The notes under the pieces are model-generated. The model did no database searches and was not told where the DNA came from. It saw nothing but the letters and a program-made list of their open reading frames with translations. 64,000 nt of DNA from Pseudomonadota bacterium. GTDB lineage: Bacteria > Pseudomonadota > Alphaproteobacteria > Rhizobiales > Beijerinckiaceae. Both the position numbers and the translations under genes were made by a program. Position 1 is the stretch's first letter; every line of letters starts with the position of its first letter. The stretch is taken from assembly GCA_023423995.1 (NCBI GenBank), contig JAFAEL010000092.1, positions 40,160 through 104,159 on the forward strand, in the 5' to 3' direction. Of the stretch, positions 19,175 through 27,513 are shown one piece after another.

Positions 19175-20968
19175 CTAGAACATCTCGGCGGGCATCGCCA
19201 TCATCGCTTCGGACCCGGCCTTGATCCGGCGGCCGAGCGCTCCGGCCTCCGGCATCATCCGCTCCATGAAGAAGCGACCCGTCACGAGCTTCGCATCCAA
19301 GCGGGCCGAAGCGGCGCCGTCTTCGGCCTTCTTCGCCAGTGCGGCCTTGGCCATCTTCGCCCACATGTAGCCGAGCGCCACGAGGCCCATGAGGTGCAGG
19401 TACTCGGTGGCGCCGGCGCCGGCATTGTCCGGCTTCGCCATCGCGTTCTGCATGAACCACATGGTGGCGCCCTGCAGCTGCTCGAGCCCCTTCAGGAGCG
19501 GCTCCACATAGGGCTTCATCGCGTCGTCCGCGGTGCTCTCGCGGCAGAACGCCTCGACCTCGCCCATGAACGCCATGAGGGCCCGCCCGCCGTCCTTCGG
19601 GAGCTTGCGGCCGACCAGGTCCATGGCCTGGATGCCGTTCGCGCCCTCGTAGATCATGGCGATGCGGGCATCGCGCACGAACTGCTCCATGCCCCATTCG
19701 GCGATATAGCCGTGGCCGCCGAGCACCTGCTGCGCCCGCACGGCGTTCTCGAAGCCGAGATCGGTGAGCACGCCCTTCACCACCGGGGTGAGGAGCCCGA
19801 GCCGGTCGTCGGCCGCCTGGCGCTCGGCCGCGTCTTCGGACCGGTGCGCCACGTCCGAGCTCAGCGCCGCCCAGAGCGCGAGCGCCCGACCGGCCTCGTT
19901 GAAGGCGCGGATCATCATCAGGTTCCGGCGCACGTCCGGATGCACGATGATCGGATCGGCCGGCTTGTCCGGCGAGGCCGCTCCGGTCAGCGCCCGACCC
20001 TGCAAGCGCTCCTTCGCGTAGGCAGCGGCGTTCTGGTAGGCGACCTCGGATTGCGCGAGCCCCTGCACGCCAACCGCGAGACGGGCCTCGTTCATCATCA
20101 CGAACATGGCGTTGAGCCCGCGGTTCTCCTGGCCGACGAGCCAACCCTTAGCGCCGTCATAGTTCATGACGCAGGTGGCGTTGCCGTGGATGCCCATCTT
20201 GTGCTCGAGCGAGCCGCAGGACACTCCGTTGCGCTCCCCGAGCGAGCCATCCTCGCCGACCAGGAACTTCGGGACGACGAACAGGGAGATGCCCTTCGTG
20301 CCGGCCGGCGCGCCCTCGATGCGGGCAAGTACCAGGTGGACGATGTTCTCCGCCAGGTCGTGCTCGCCGGCCGAGATGAAGATCTTCGTGCCGGTGATCG
20401 CATAGGAGCCGTCGCCGTTCGGAACCGCCTTGGTCTTCAGAAGGCCGAGGTCGGTGCCGCAATGGGGCTCGGTGAGGTTCATGGTGCCCGTCCAGGCACC
20501 CTCGACCATCTTCGGGAGGTACCGTGTCTTCTGCTCGGCCGAACCATGCACCAGCAGGGCCGCGATCGCGCCCTGGGTCAGGCCCGGGTACATGCCAAAG
20601 GCGAGGTTGGCGGAAGATATGAACTCCTGCATCACGGTATTGAGGGTGTGCGGCAGGCCCTGGCCGCCGAACTCGGCCGGAACCGAAAGGCCCATCCAAC
20701 CGCCCTCGGAATAGGCCCTGTAGGCCTCCTTGAAACCCTTCGGGGTGGTTACGGACCCGTCGGCGTTGCGCGTGCAGCCTTCCTGATCTCCAGAGAGATT
20801 CAGGGGCGCGACCACCTCCTCGCAGAGCTTCGCGGCTTCCTGGAGGATCGCCTCGATCACGTCGGGGGTGGCGTCCGCAAAGCCCGCTAGATTGTTGTAG
20901 CGATCGATCCGGAGCACGTCTTCGAGGATGAACCTGACGTCCTCGATGGGCGCCTTGTAGCTTGGCAT
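19175..20968 (-). CDS. fadE: Acyl-CoA dehydrogenase (long, C-terminal-extended type)
   Basis: FAD-dependent first step of beta-oxidation. About 597 residues, longer than the classic 380-residue enzymes and matching the DmdC/FadE-like subgroup with an extra C-terminal helical domain. It begins with the family opening SYKAPIEDVRFILEDVL. The flavin-binding region contains NLTEPHCGTDLG, and the catalytic-base region contains MIYEGANGIQAMDL. The ATG at 20968 is preferred over an upstream one that adds 19 residues without similarity. First gene of the fadE-fadA-fadJ operon, divergent from the PodJ-like gene. Confidence 0.92.
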   Translation of the reverse strand: MPSYKAPIEDVRFILEDVLRIDRYNNLAGFADATPDVIEAILQEAAKLCEEVVAPLNLSGDQEGCTRNADGSVTTPKGFKEAYRAYSEGGWMGLSVPAEFGGQGLPHTLNTVMQEFISSANLAFGMYPGLTQGAIAALLVHGSAEQKTRYLPKMVEGAWTGTMNLTEPHCGTDLGLLKTKAVPNGDGSYAITGTKIFISAGEHDLAENIVHLVLARIEGAPAGTKGISLFVVPKFLVGEDGSLGERNGVSCGSLEHKMGIHGNATCVMNYDGAKGWLVGQENRGLNAMFVMMNEARLAVGVQGLAQSEVAYQNAAAYAKERLQGRALTGAASPDKPADPIIVHPDVRRNLMMIRAFNEAGRALALWAALSSDVAHRSEDAAERQAADDRLGLLTPVVKGVLTDLGFENAVRAQQVLGGHGYIAEWGMEQFVRDARIAMIYEGANGIQAMDLVGRKLPKDGGRALMAFMGEVEAFCRESTADDAMKPYVEPLLKGLEQLQGATMWFMQNAMAKPDNAGAGATEYLHLMGLVALGYMWAKMAKAALAKKAEDGAASARLDAKLVTGRFFMERMMPEAGALGRRIKAGSEAMMAMPAEMF

Positions 20969-21057
20969 GCGCGCGCTTCCGATCCCGTTCCTTCTGAGGC
21001 TGCAGCAGAGATACCGAAAAGGCACGCGCGCACAAGTATCTACGGCGGTTCGGTAAG

Positions 21058-21090
21058 GATTCGTCCCAGGCCCTTAACGGCCTGTTTACC
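21058..21090 (+). promoter_or_regulatory. Candidate cell-cycle control sites (GANTC and near-consensus CtrA box)
   Basis: In the 263-base divergent region before the PodJ-like gene, TTAA (21074-21077), a 7-nt spacer and TTTACC (21085-21090) match the CtrA consensus TTAA-N7-TTAA with one mismatch. A GATTC (21058-21062) fits the CcrM methylation sequence GANTC. The sites lie about 140 nt before the start codon. Both motifs are short, so this is suggestive only. Confidence 0.4.
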
Positions 21091-21231
21091 TTGATCGGAA
21101 ATGTTGGATTTGCGACGCGGTCCGTCCATCAATCGTACACGAAGGCGGACACGGCGTTTTGTTGGCGTGGTGGTCCGCCCCGTGGGGGATGGCGGGTCGC
21201 GCGTACTGCCCCCTCGCGGCATGAGCGATCG

Positions 21232-24200
21232 ATGAGACAGAACGTCCCTTTGCGGAAGCCGGGGTCTACGGACGCGACCACTGACAAGGCCGGCCAAAGC
21301 ATCGACGAGTGGCTGGACGCCGCGATCGCCGAGCAGTCGCGCCGCTCCGCGGAAAAGGGTTCTGGCGAGCGCGGGGGCACTTCGCAGGACGCCTCCGCGA
21401 TCACAAAAGCGGAGCCTGAGGCACGGACGGGAGCCGAACCCCACCCGACACCCCCGTCCGCACGGTCGAGCGCCGCACTGAAATCGATGACATCCTGGAT
21501 CGAGCGGGCACAGGAGGAACTCTCCGGACCGACCCTCGCCCCAGCGTTGCCCTCGACCTCCCGGCAAGCAAGCGCTCCTGCGCAACACTCGGCACCGTAC
21601 GACGCCCTCAGCGCAGTCGAGCGGCTGAGTTCCGACACGCCGACTTCCGAGGCGCAGGCCGCTCAGGAGGAGGCTTTCCGCAACCTGGAGAACCGGATTC
21701 GCGAGATTGCGGAGCGCCTCGAGGCGCCTCCGCAGAAAGCTCGCAAGATTGCGCCTGGGCGGCTTGAGGACGCTGTAGCCGAGATCCGTGCACGGCAGGC
21801 CGCGCTCGATGAATCTGCAGCAGCGACCGCGACCTTCGAAGCGGTAGTCGAAGCGCCGGAGTTCCTGCCCCCCCCACCGGCTATGCCCGCGCCTTCCTCG
21901 GCTCCCCGTACGGAGCCCATCCATGAAGCTTCCACCGCTGCTCGCGCTGTGGAGACACCGGCGAGGGAGATCCAGCCCGCCGCGGCCCCTCTGGATACCC
22001 CGGCGCTTGCCGGGCTCCGGCGGGACCTCGACAGGGTCCAGAGTTCGCTGGCGGGTCTCGCGACGCGAGCAGACCTGGGCTCGATCGAGCGCTCGGTCAC
22101 CATGCTGGCGGGTGAGATCGCGGAAGCTCGGGCCGAAGGCCGGAACCTGACCCCCGTCGAGGCACAGATCGAGGCGCTGCACGACGAGGTCAGGCGGCTT
22201 GCGGGACCAGCACCGGTCGCGGCAGACGGGATGGCGAAGCTCGCCAGAGACGTCGACATCGTTTCTCACAAGCTCGACATCGTGGCGGCGAGCGGCATTG
22301 ATCCGGCAGCCGTCGACAGCCTCGCCCGCGAAGTCGCCGACGTAAAAAGAATGCTCGGTGGCCTGGCGGTGCCGAGCGACATTGGGGCCCTCAACGACCA
22401 GCTCAACGAGATGAAGCTGGAACTGGCCCGCTTCGGTAGCCGGCAAATCGACGCCGAGGACTTCTCCTCCCTCCGGGTCGCGGTCGAGGAGATGCGGGAC
22501 GTGCTCTCGGCCGGGCTGGACACCGGCACGCCCGCCGTCTCGTCCGAGCAACTTCAACGGGCCACGCGCGACGAGCTCCAGCCGATCGCGTCCATGCTCG
22601 TGATGCTGATCGAGAAGATCGAGCGTCTCGAGCGCAACTCGGGCGATCCCGAGGCGCTCGACCAGATCGAACGGCAGATCGCCGGACTGTCATCTGCGAT
22701 CAGTTCCACGCGCTCGGCCGATCCGGCTCTCTCCGAACTCAGCCGCGCGATGCAGGATCTCATGCATGAGATCACGAGCTGGCGCAGGGGCACGATCGAG
22801 CTCGCCGAAGAGGCAGCCCGCAATGCAGTCGCCATGACGCTTCACGCCATGCGGGGCGAGTTCGTCCCCGCGGAGCGGCAGAACGTCTCCCGCGCTGCTG
22901 AACATGGCGCGGCGGAGTCCGCATCGACCATAACCGGTCAGGATCGGCCGACCCGCGGCAGCGAAGCAGTCGCGGATCGCTCGCCCCCGATGCTGGGGGA
23001 GCTTCGGGCCGACCCGCCACAGCCGACCCGCGAGGCTAGCGAGGCGTCACTCCGGCGACTCAACGAGGCCCTAGCCCTTGCCCCCGGATTTACCGAGGCG
23101 GACCGCCCTCTTCCACGCGCAACGGACAGCGAGGTTCTGCTCGAGCCGGGTGCAGGCCGACCCCATGGCGCCCTTCCGGCGGAGCCCGAGCAGGAAAGCC
23201 CGGCCGATCAGCGCGACATCAAGGCTAGCTTCATCGCGGCGGCTCGGCGGGCCGCACAGGCGGCAGCGGCCGATAGTGACAGAGAAGCCGGGCGACCCGA
23301 GCGTCCGAACGTGGCGCCGATCCGCGACGGCGAAGGGTCTGCAGGCGTTCGCGCCATGCTCGATCGGCTGCGGCGCCCGCTTCTCGTCAGTGCAGCGGCG
23401 CTGGTCTTCGCGATCGGCGCGTACCGGCTCGTTTCCGACCTGACGGACCAGCCCCCCGAACTTGCGGCCATCAACGCGCCCAGCAGCTCGACCATCGCGG
23501 CGGTCCCACAGCCATCCAGCCCACCTGCCGCGGAGCTTCCCGAGCCGACGACCACCGCAGCTCTCAAGAGCCCCGCCGAAGAGAACGCACCCTCGTCGGC
23601 CCAGGCTGCCACGAGCGCATCCGGGCCCGCGTCCGGCGGCGGTCGGACAGAGGCCGATACCCCATCTCTGACCAGCATGGCGCCTCCTGCAAGCGAGGCA
23701 GGCTATCCGAAGCAAAGCGCCCAGTTGTCACCCGGCGCTTCGCCTGCCGCGCCTCCGCCAAAGGCGCCCGCCCAGGCACAGATCCCGGAAGCGACCGCCG
23801 CCGCTCTGCCGCCGACGCTTCGGCAGGCGGCGCTGAATGGCGACCCTGCAGCCATGTACGAACTGGCCTCACGCATGATGGAGGGACGGGGGATACCCCG
23901 GGACCAACGCGCAGCCGCGGCGATGTTCGAGAAGGCTGCCGAGAAGAACCTCGCGCCGGCGCAGTACCGCGTCGGCAATGCTTTCGAGAAGGGAGTGGGG
24001 GTCCAGCGTGACCTCGAGGCCGCTCGGCGATGGTATCTCCGCGCGGCGGAGAGCGGAAACACCCGGGCCATGCACAACCTCGCTGTCTTGATGGCGGAGG
24101 GCGGGAGCGGGAAGCCCGACTACGCGGGCGCTATGGCCTGGTTCCAGCGCGCGGCGGAGCACGGCATCCGCGACAGCCAGTTCAATCTGGCCGTCCTCTT

Positions 24201-24459
24201 CGCCCGAGGCCTCGGAACGCCCCAGGATCTCGTCCAGTCCTATACCTGGTTCTCGATCGCCGCCTCGCAGGGCGACGAGGAGGCCAAGCGGAAGCGCGAC
24301 GAAGTCGCCGCCAGGCTCAAGCCGGCGGACCTGACCCGTGCAAAGGGCATGGCGGAACACTGGCGCGTGTCGCCGTCCAACCCGAAGGCCAACGAAGTCC
24401 CGGTCCCGCCGACCGGCTGGTCCTCCGACAGCCGTTCGAAGCGCTCGGGACGCGCATAG
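21232..24459 (+). CDS. PodJ-like polar localisation protein with Sel1 repeats
   Basis: Predicted polarity/scaffold protein of about 1,075 residues. The N-terminus has the PodJ-type opening motif (GQSIDEWLDAAIAEQ). A long, low-complexity and coiled-coil cytoplasmic region follows (about 30-700). A single membrane helix lies at about 717-737 (RPLLVSAAALVFAIGAY), then a Pro/Ala-rich linker and about four Sel1-like repeats (about 860-1040; AMYELASRMMEGRGIPRDQ and similar). A C-terminal peptidoglycan-binding domain seen in some PodJ proteins is not visible. The ATG at 21232 restores the conserved N-terminus. The assignment is by architecture. Confidence 0.75.
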   Translation: MRQNVPLRKPGSTDATTDKAGQSIDEWLDAAIAEQSRRSAEKGSGERGGTSQDASAITKAEPEARTGAEPHPTPPSARSSAALKSMTSWIERAQEELSGPTLAPALPSTSRQASAPAQHSAPYDALSAVERLSSDTPTSEAQAAQEEAFRNLENRIREIAERLEAPPQKARKIAPGRLEDAVAEIRARQAALDESAAATATFEAVVEAPEFLPPPPAMPAPSSAPRTEPIHEASTAARAVETPAREIQPAAAPLDTPALAGLRRDLDRVQSSLAGLATRADLGSIERSVTMLAGEIAEARAEGRNLTPVEAQIEALHDEVRRLAGPAPVAADGMAKLARDVDIVSHKLDIVAASGIDPAAVDSLAREVADVKRMLGGLAVPSDIGALNDQLNEMKLELARFGSRQIDAEDFSSLRVAVEEMRDVLSAGLDTGTPAVSSEQLQRATRDELQPIASMLVMLIEKIERLERNSGDPEALDQIERQIAGLSSAISSTRSADPALSELSRAMQDLMHEITSWRRGTIELAEEAARNAVAMTLHAMRGEFVPAERQNVSRAAEHGAAESASTITGQDRPTRGSEAVADRSPPMLGELRADPPQPTREASEASLRRLNEALALAPGFTEADRPLPRATDSEVLLEPGAGRPHGALPAEPEQESPADQRDIKASFIAAARRAAQAAAADSDREAGRPERPNVAPIRDGEGSAGVRAMLDRLRRPLLVSAAALVFAIGAYRLVSDLTDQPPELAAINAPSSSTIAAVPQPSSPPAAELPEPTTTAALKSPAEENAPSSAQAATSASGPASGGGRTEADTPSLTSMAPPASEAGYPKQSAQLSPGASPAAPPPKAPAQAQIPEATAAALPPTLRQAALNGDPAAMYELASRMMEGRGIPRDQRAAAAMFEKAAEKNLAPAQYRVGNAFEKGVGVQRDLEAARRWYLRAAESGNTRAMHNLAVLMAEGGSGKPDYAGAMAWFQRAAEHGIRDSQFNLAVLFARGLGTPQDLVQSYTWFSIAASQGDEEAKRKRDEVAARLKPADLTRAKGMAEHWRVSPSNPKANEVPVPPTGWSSDSRSKRSGRA

Positions 24460-24531
24460 CCTTTCGCCACCGAAGAATCCGGCCTCTCCACGGATCTTCA
24501 GGCACGGTTTAGGAGGTTCGGGCTAGGCTTC

Positions 24532-24562
24532 GCTTCGCTCACGCAATGGCCGTGAGCGAAGC
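24532..24562 (+). terminator. Hairpin between the PodJ-like gene and the TauE/SafE gene
   Basis: A perfect 12-bp inverted repeat (GCTTCGCTCACG / CGTGAGCGAAGC) with a 7-nt loop ends immediately before the ATG at 24563. It probably ends the upstream transcript; no T-run follows. Confidence 0.5.
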
Positions 24563-25528
24563 ATGCCGTCCTACAGCGGGGCGGCGTCCGGGACAGGCGC
24601 GTTGGAGATCTACCTGCCGATCGCGGAGATGCCTGTAAGCATCTTCCTGCTGCTCGCAATGGGCGCCGCGGTGGGCTTTGTCTCGGGCCTGTTCGGGATC
24701 GGTGGCGGCTTCCTGATGACGCCGCTGCTCATCTTCCTAGGGATTCCGGCAGCGGTCGCGGTTGCGACCCAATCTGCCCAGATCGCGGCCTCTTCGACGA
24801 CAGGGACACTCAACGCGGTCAGGCGGGGCGCTCTCGACCTGAAGCTCGCGCTCGTGCTGACCGCAGGGGGCTTCGTCGGCACGCTCCTCGGGGTCTGGTT
24901 CTTCGCAGCCATCCGGCGAGCGGGTCAGCTCGAGCTGATCATCGTCCTGTCCTATGTGACGCTGTTCACCGTCCTTGGATCTCTCATGCTGGCCGAAAGC
25001 CTGCGCGAGCTCTGGTGGGCGCGCAAAGGCACGGTGCGGCCGCGGCGGCGCGGCGGCGAGCATCCCTCGCTGATGAAGCTTCCCCTGAGAATCCGGTTTC
25101 CGAGATCCCGTCTCTACTCCAGCGTCATACCGATCCTCGGCCTGGCGCTCGGGGTTGGGTTCATCGGGGCCCTCCTGGGCATCGGCGGTGCCTTCATCAT
25201 GGTGCCGGCCCTGCTGTACCTGTTCCGCGTGCCGACCACGGTCGTGATCGGGACCTCACAGTTCCAGGTCCTCTGCACGGCCCTCCTGGCCGTCGTGCTC
25301 CAGGCAACCCTGAATTCCGCGGTGGACATCATCCTCGCGCTCATCCTCATCCTGGGTGGTGTGTTCGGGGCCCAGTTCGGCGCACGTGCAGGACGCACGC
25401 TCCGGGCTGATCTGTTCCGCTTCCTGCTCGCCATCCTGATCCTGGCGGTGGGCCTGCGGTTCGCCATCGAGCTGGTCATGCGGCCGACCGAGCCGTTCTC
25501 GCTCTCCGTCCAGGATCAGCGCCGGTGA
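24563..25528 (+). CDS. TauE/SafE-family sulfite/organosulfur exporter
   Basis: Inner-membrane transporter of the TauE/SafE (DUF81) family, 321 residues, with about eight hydrophobic segments. The two family repeats each have a glycine-rich motif (SGLFGIGGGFLMTPLL near 40 and GALLGIGGAFIMVPALL near 210). The first ATG directly abuts a strong hairpin. The in-frame TTG at 24602, giving LEIYLPIAEMPVSIF as the N-terminus, may be the true start. The downstream TIGR02186 gene overlaps its stop by 4 nt. The substrate is not determined. Confidence 0.87.
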   Translation: MPSYSGAASGTGALEIYLPIAEMPVSIFLLLAMGAAVGFVSGLFGIGGGFLMTPLLIFLGIPAAVAVATQSAQIAASSTTGTLNAVRRGALDLKLALVLTAGGFVGTLLGVWFFAAIRRAGQLELIIVLSYVTLFTVLGSLMLAESLRELWWARKGTVRPRRRGGEHPSLMKLPLRIRFPRSRLYSSVIPILGLALGVGFIGALLGIGGAFIMVPALLYLFRVPTTVVIGTSQFQVLCTALLAVVLQATLNSAVDIILALILILGGVFGAQFGARAGRTLRADLFRFLLAILILAVGLRFAIELVMRPTEPFSLSVQDQRR

Positions 25529-26292
25529 AGCTTCCGGCGCTCACGGCGCTCGTCGCGGCGCTGACCCTCTCCGGCCCTGCCGCGGCCGAGCGCCTCGTCC
25601 TATCGCTCTCGACCAACCTTGTGGCGATCGGCTCCACCTATACGGGTGCACGCCTCGTGGCCTTCGGCGTGATCGAGCGGGATTCCCAGACGGCGTCGCG
25701 ATCGGGCGCCTACGACGTCGTGGTCACCATCCGGGGACCGCGGGAGACGATCACGGTCCGGCAAAAGGAGCAGCTCGGCCCCATCTGGCTCAACCGCTCG
25801 CAGCAGAAATTCGCACAGGTGCCATCGTTCCTGGCAGTCCTCTCGACCCGTCCCGTGAAGGACACGGTCAGCGAGATCATGCGTCGGCGCTTCCGCCTCG
25901 GCATCGAGGCAGTCGTCAACGCGCCGGAATTCGCGTCCGGTCAGGAACAGGAACGGGACCCGTTCCGGGCCGCCCTCGTCCGCCTCAAGGCACGCGACCA
26001 GCTTTATCGTGAGAATCCGCGCGGAGTGACCTTCATAACGGGCGAGTTCTTCCGGGCCCCGATCTCCCTTCCCGCAGGCGCTCCGGTCGGAAACTACGAC
26101 GTCGAGGTGAGCCTTCTCGCCGATGGCATCGTCGTGTCGCGGCGGAATGCGAGCTTCGAGCTGGTCAAGATGGGCCTGGAGGAGCAGATCACGGAGATGT
26201 CACGGGAGCGTCCGGTCCTGTCCGGCTTCATCGCCGCAGCGATGGCGCTGAGCTTCGGCTGGCTCGCCAGCGTCATCTTCCGGCGGGATTAG
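25525..26292 (+). CDS. TIGR02186-family membrane-anchored protein
   Basis: Conserved alphaproteobacterial protein of unknown function, 255 residues from a GTG overlapping the TauE/SafE stop. It has an N-terminal signal sequence (about 1-22, ending PAAAE), a large extracytoplasmic domain beginning RLVLSLSTNLVAIGSTYTG, and one C-terminal membrane helix (about 230-250) before a short basic end (FRRD). Coupling with a TauE/SafE exporter is a recurrent arrangement, suggesting an accessory role for that transporter. Confidence 0.83.
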   Translation: MKLPALTALVAALTLSGPAAAERLVLSLSTNLVAIGSTYTGARLVAFGVIERDSQTASRSGAYDVVVTIRGPRETITVRQKEQLGPIWLNRSQQKFAQVPSFLAVLSTRPVKDTVSEIMRRRFRLGIEAVVNAPEFASGQEQERDPFRAALVRLKARDQLYRENPRGVTFITGEFFRAPISLPAGAPVGNYDVEVSLLADGIVVSRRNASFELVKMGLEEQITEMSRERPVLSGFIAAAMALSFGWLASVIFRRD

Positions 26293-26296
26293 CCGC

Positions 26297-26710
26297 TCAG
26301 CTCTTGGAGAGAGCCTTCGCCACGCGCAGGAGAATCTCGCGGTCCTTCGGGTCTTTGATCGCGCCGAAATACTTCAGGAGTTCGGTCGTGGCGCCTCCGG
26401 CATCATAGGCCGGGCCAGCGCCTTCCGCGAAGCCCTCTGCACCGGCCGGCGCCGCCTCGCCGATCAGGTCCTGAAGGGTGACCCCGAGGAGCGACGCAGC
26501 CTCGCGCAGTCTCGCGCCCGAGACGCGGCTCGCACCCTTTTCGTATTTCTGAACCTGCTGGTAGGAGACCCCGAGGACGTTGGCGAGCGCTTCCTGGCTC
26601 AGCCCGGCCGCTTTCCGCAGGACCTTCAGGCGTGCCCCGAGCGCGCGGTCCTGCTCTGTCGGGCGCCGCGGATCCTGGGCGCCACCGCCGCCTGTTCGCT
26701 GCCGTGCCAC
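26297..26710 (-). CDS. XRE-family helix-turn-helix transcriptional regulator
   Basis: DNA-binding regulator of 137 residues. A Cro/CI-type helix-turn-helix occupies about 27-80 (LKVLRKAAGLSQEALANVLG, then SYQQVQKYEKG). The acidic C-terminus ends KDREILLRVAKALSK, a form common in Rhizobiales XRE proteins. Convergent with the TIGR02186 gene and alone on its strand. Targets unknown; autoregulation from the ~90-base upstream gap is plausible but no operator was recognised. Confidence 0.85.
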   Translation of the reverse strand: MARQRTGGGGAQDPRRPTEQDRALGARLKVLRKAAGLSQEALANVLGVSYQQVQKYEKGASRVSGARLREAASLLGVTLQDLIGEAAPAGAEGFAEGAGPAYDAGGATTELLKYFGAIKDPKDREILLRVAKALSKS

Positions 26711-26802
26711 AAGGTCCCCGCGTAGCGAACGAATTCAGAGGTGTGTACTGAACCTGGGTTGTAACTAGCGCCAATCGTCACACCCAGGACGTGCAAAGCG
26801 CC

Positions 26803-27513
26803 TCAGTCGCCGCAGAGGACCGCCCTGGCGAGCGCGAAAAGCCGGTTGCGGCCGATGACATGAGCCGTGAAGCCGCCCGGAAAAAGCGGCGCAAACGCCT
26901 GATCGCAGGCATTGAGTCCGCCCGCATAGGCGCCGAAGGCCGGCAGGACGCAGCGCTCGCCGTTGGTCAGGAAGGCCTTCGAACGCACGCTCCGCCCATA
27001 GAGCACCACCTTGGCCACCGGATGCAGGTGGCCGGCGAGTTCACGGCATGCGCCCGCGGACGGATGGTGGCGGAGGGTCAGAGCTCCCAGCGCAGCCTCC
27101 GCGACGACGGTGCCGCCGAGTTCCGGCGGGAGTTCCGGGTCATGGTTCCCCGTCACCCACATCCAGTCCCGCCCAGCCATGACGTCTGCGAGCGCCGTCC
27201 GTTCGGCGTCGCCGAGCCGGCCCGGTCCGTGCCGGTCATGGAAGCTGTCGCCGAGGGCGATCACGCGCGCGGGCGAATGGCGCGCGACCACTTCGGCCAG
27301 CCCCGCGATGGTGGCGCGGGTATCGTAGGGGGGCAGGAACGAGCCGCGCCGCGCGTAGGAGGAGCCTTTTTCCAGGTGCAGGTCCGCGACGACGAGCGTC
27401 CGCTCGCCGCTGAAGAAGATCGCGCCCGACGGATCGAGGAGGCAGGCGAGGCCCGCGATCTCCGTCTCCGCCGCGGCCACCCTGTGCGGCAGAGCCATCG
27501 CGGCCGCACTCAC
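26803..27513 (-). CDS. pdeM: Ligase-associated DNA-damage-response endonuclease PdeM
   Basis: Calcineurin-like metallophosphoesterase of 236 residues. All metal-binding motifs are visible in order: ADLHLEKG (about 57), GDSFHD (about 97), GNHDPE (about 128), the HHP region and GHLHP (about 172). PdeM normally occurs with a DNA ligase, an exonuclease and an Lhr helicase in a DNA repair locus. Here only the helicase is present, overlapping it by 4 nt upstream. Confidence 0.9.
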   Translation of the reverse strand: MSAAAMALPHRVAAAETEIAGLACLLDPSGAIFFSGERTLVVADLHLEKGSSYARRGSFLPPYDTRATIAGLAEVVARHSPARVIALGDSFHDRHGPGRLGDAERTALADVMAGRDWMWVTGNHDPELPPELGGTVVAEAALGALTLRHHPSAGACRELAGHLHPVAKVVLYGRSVRSKAFLTNGERCVLPAFGAYAGGLNACDQAFAPLFPGGFTAHVIGRNRLFALARAVLCGD

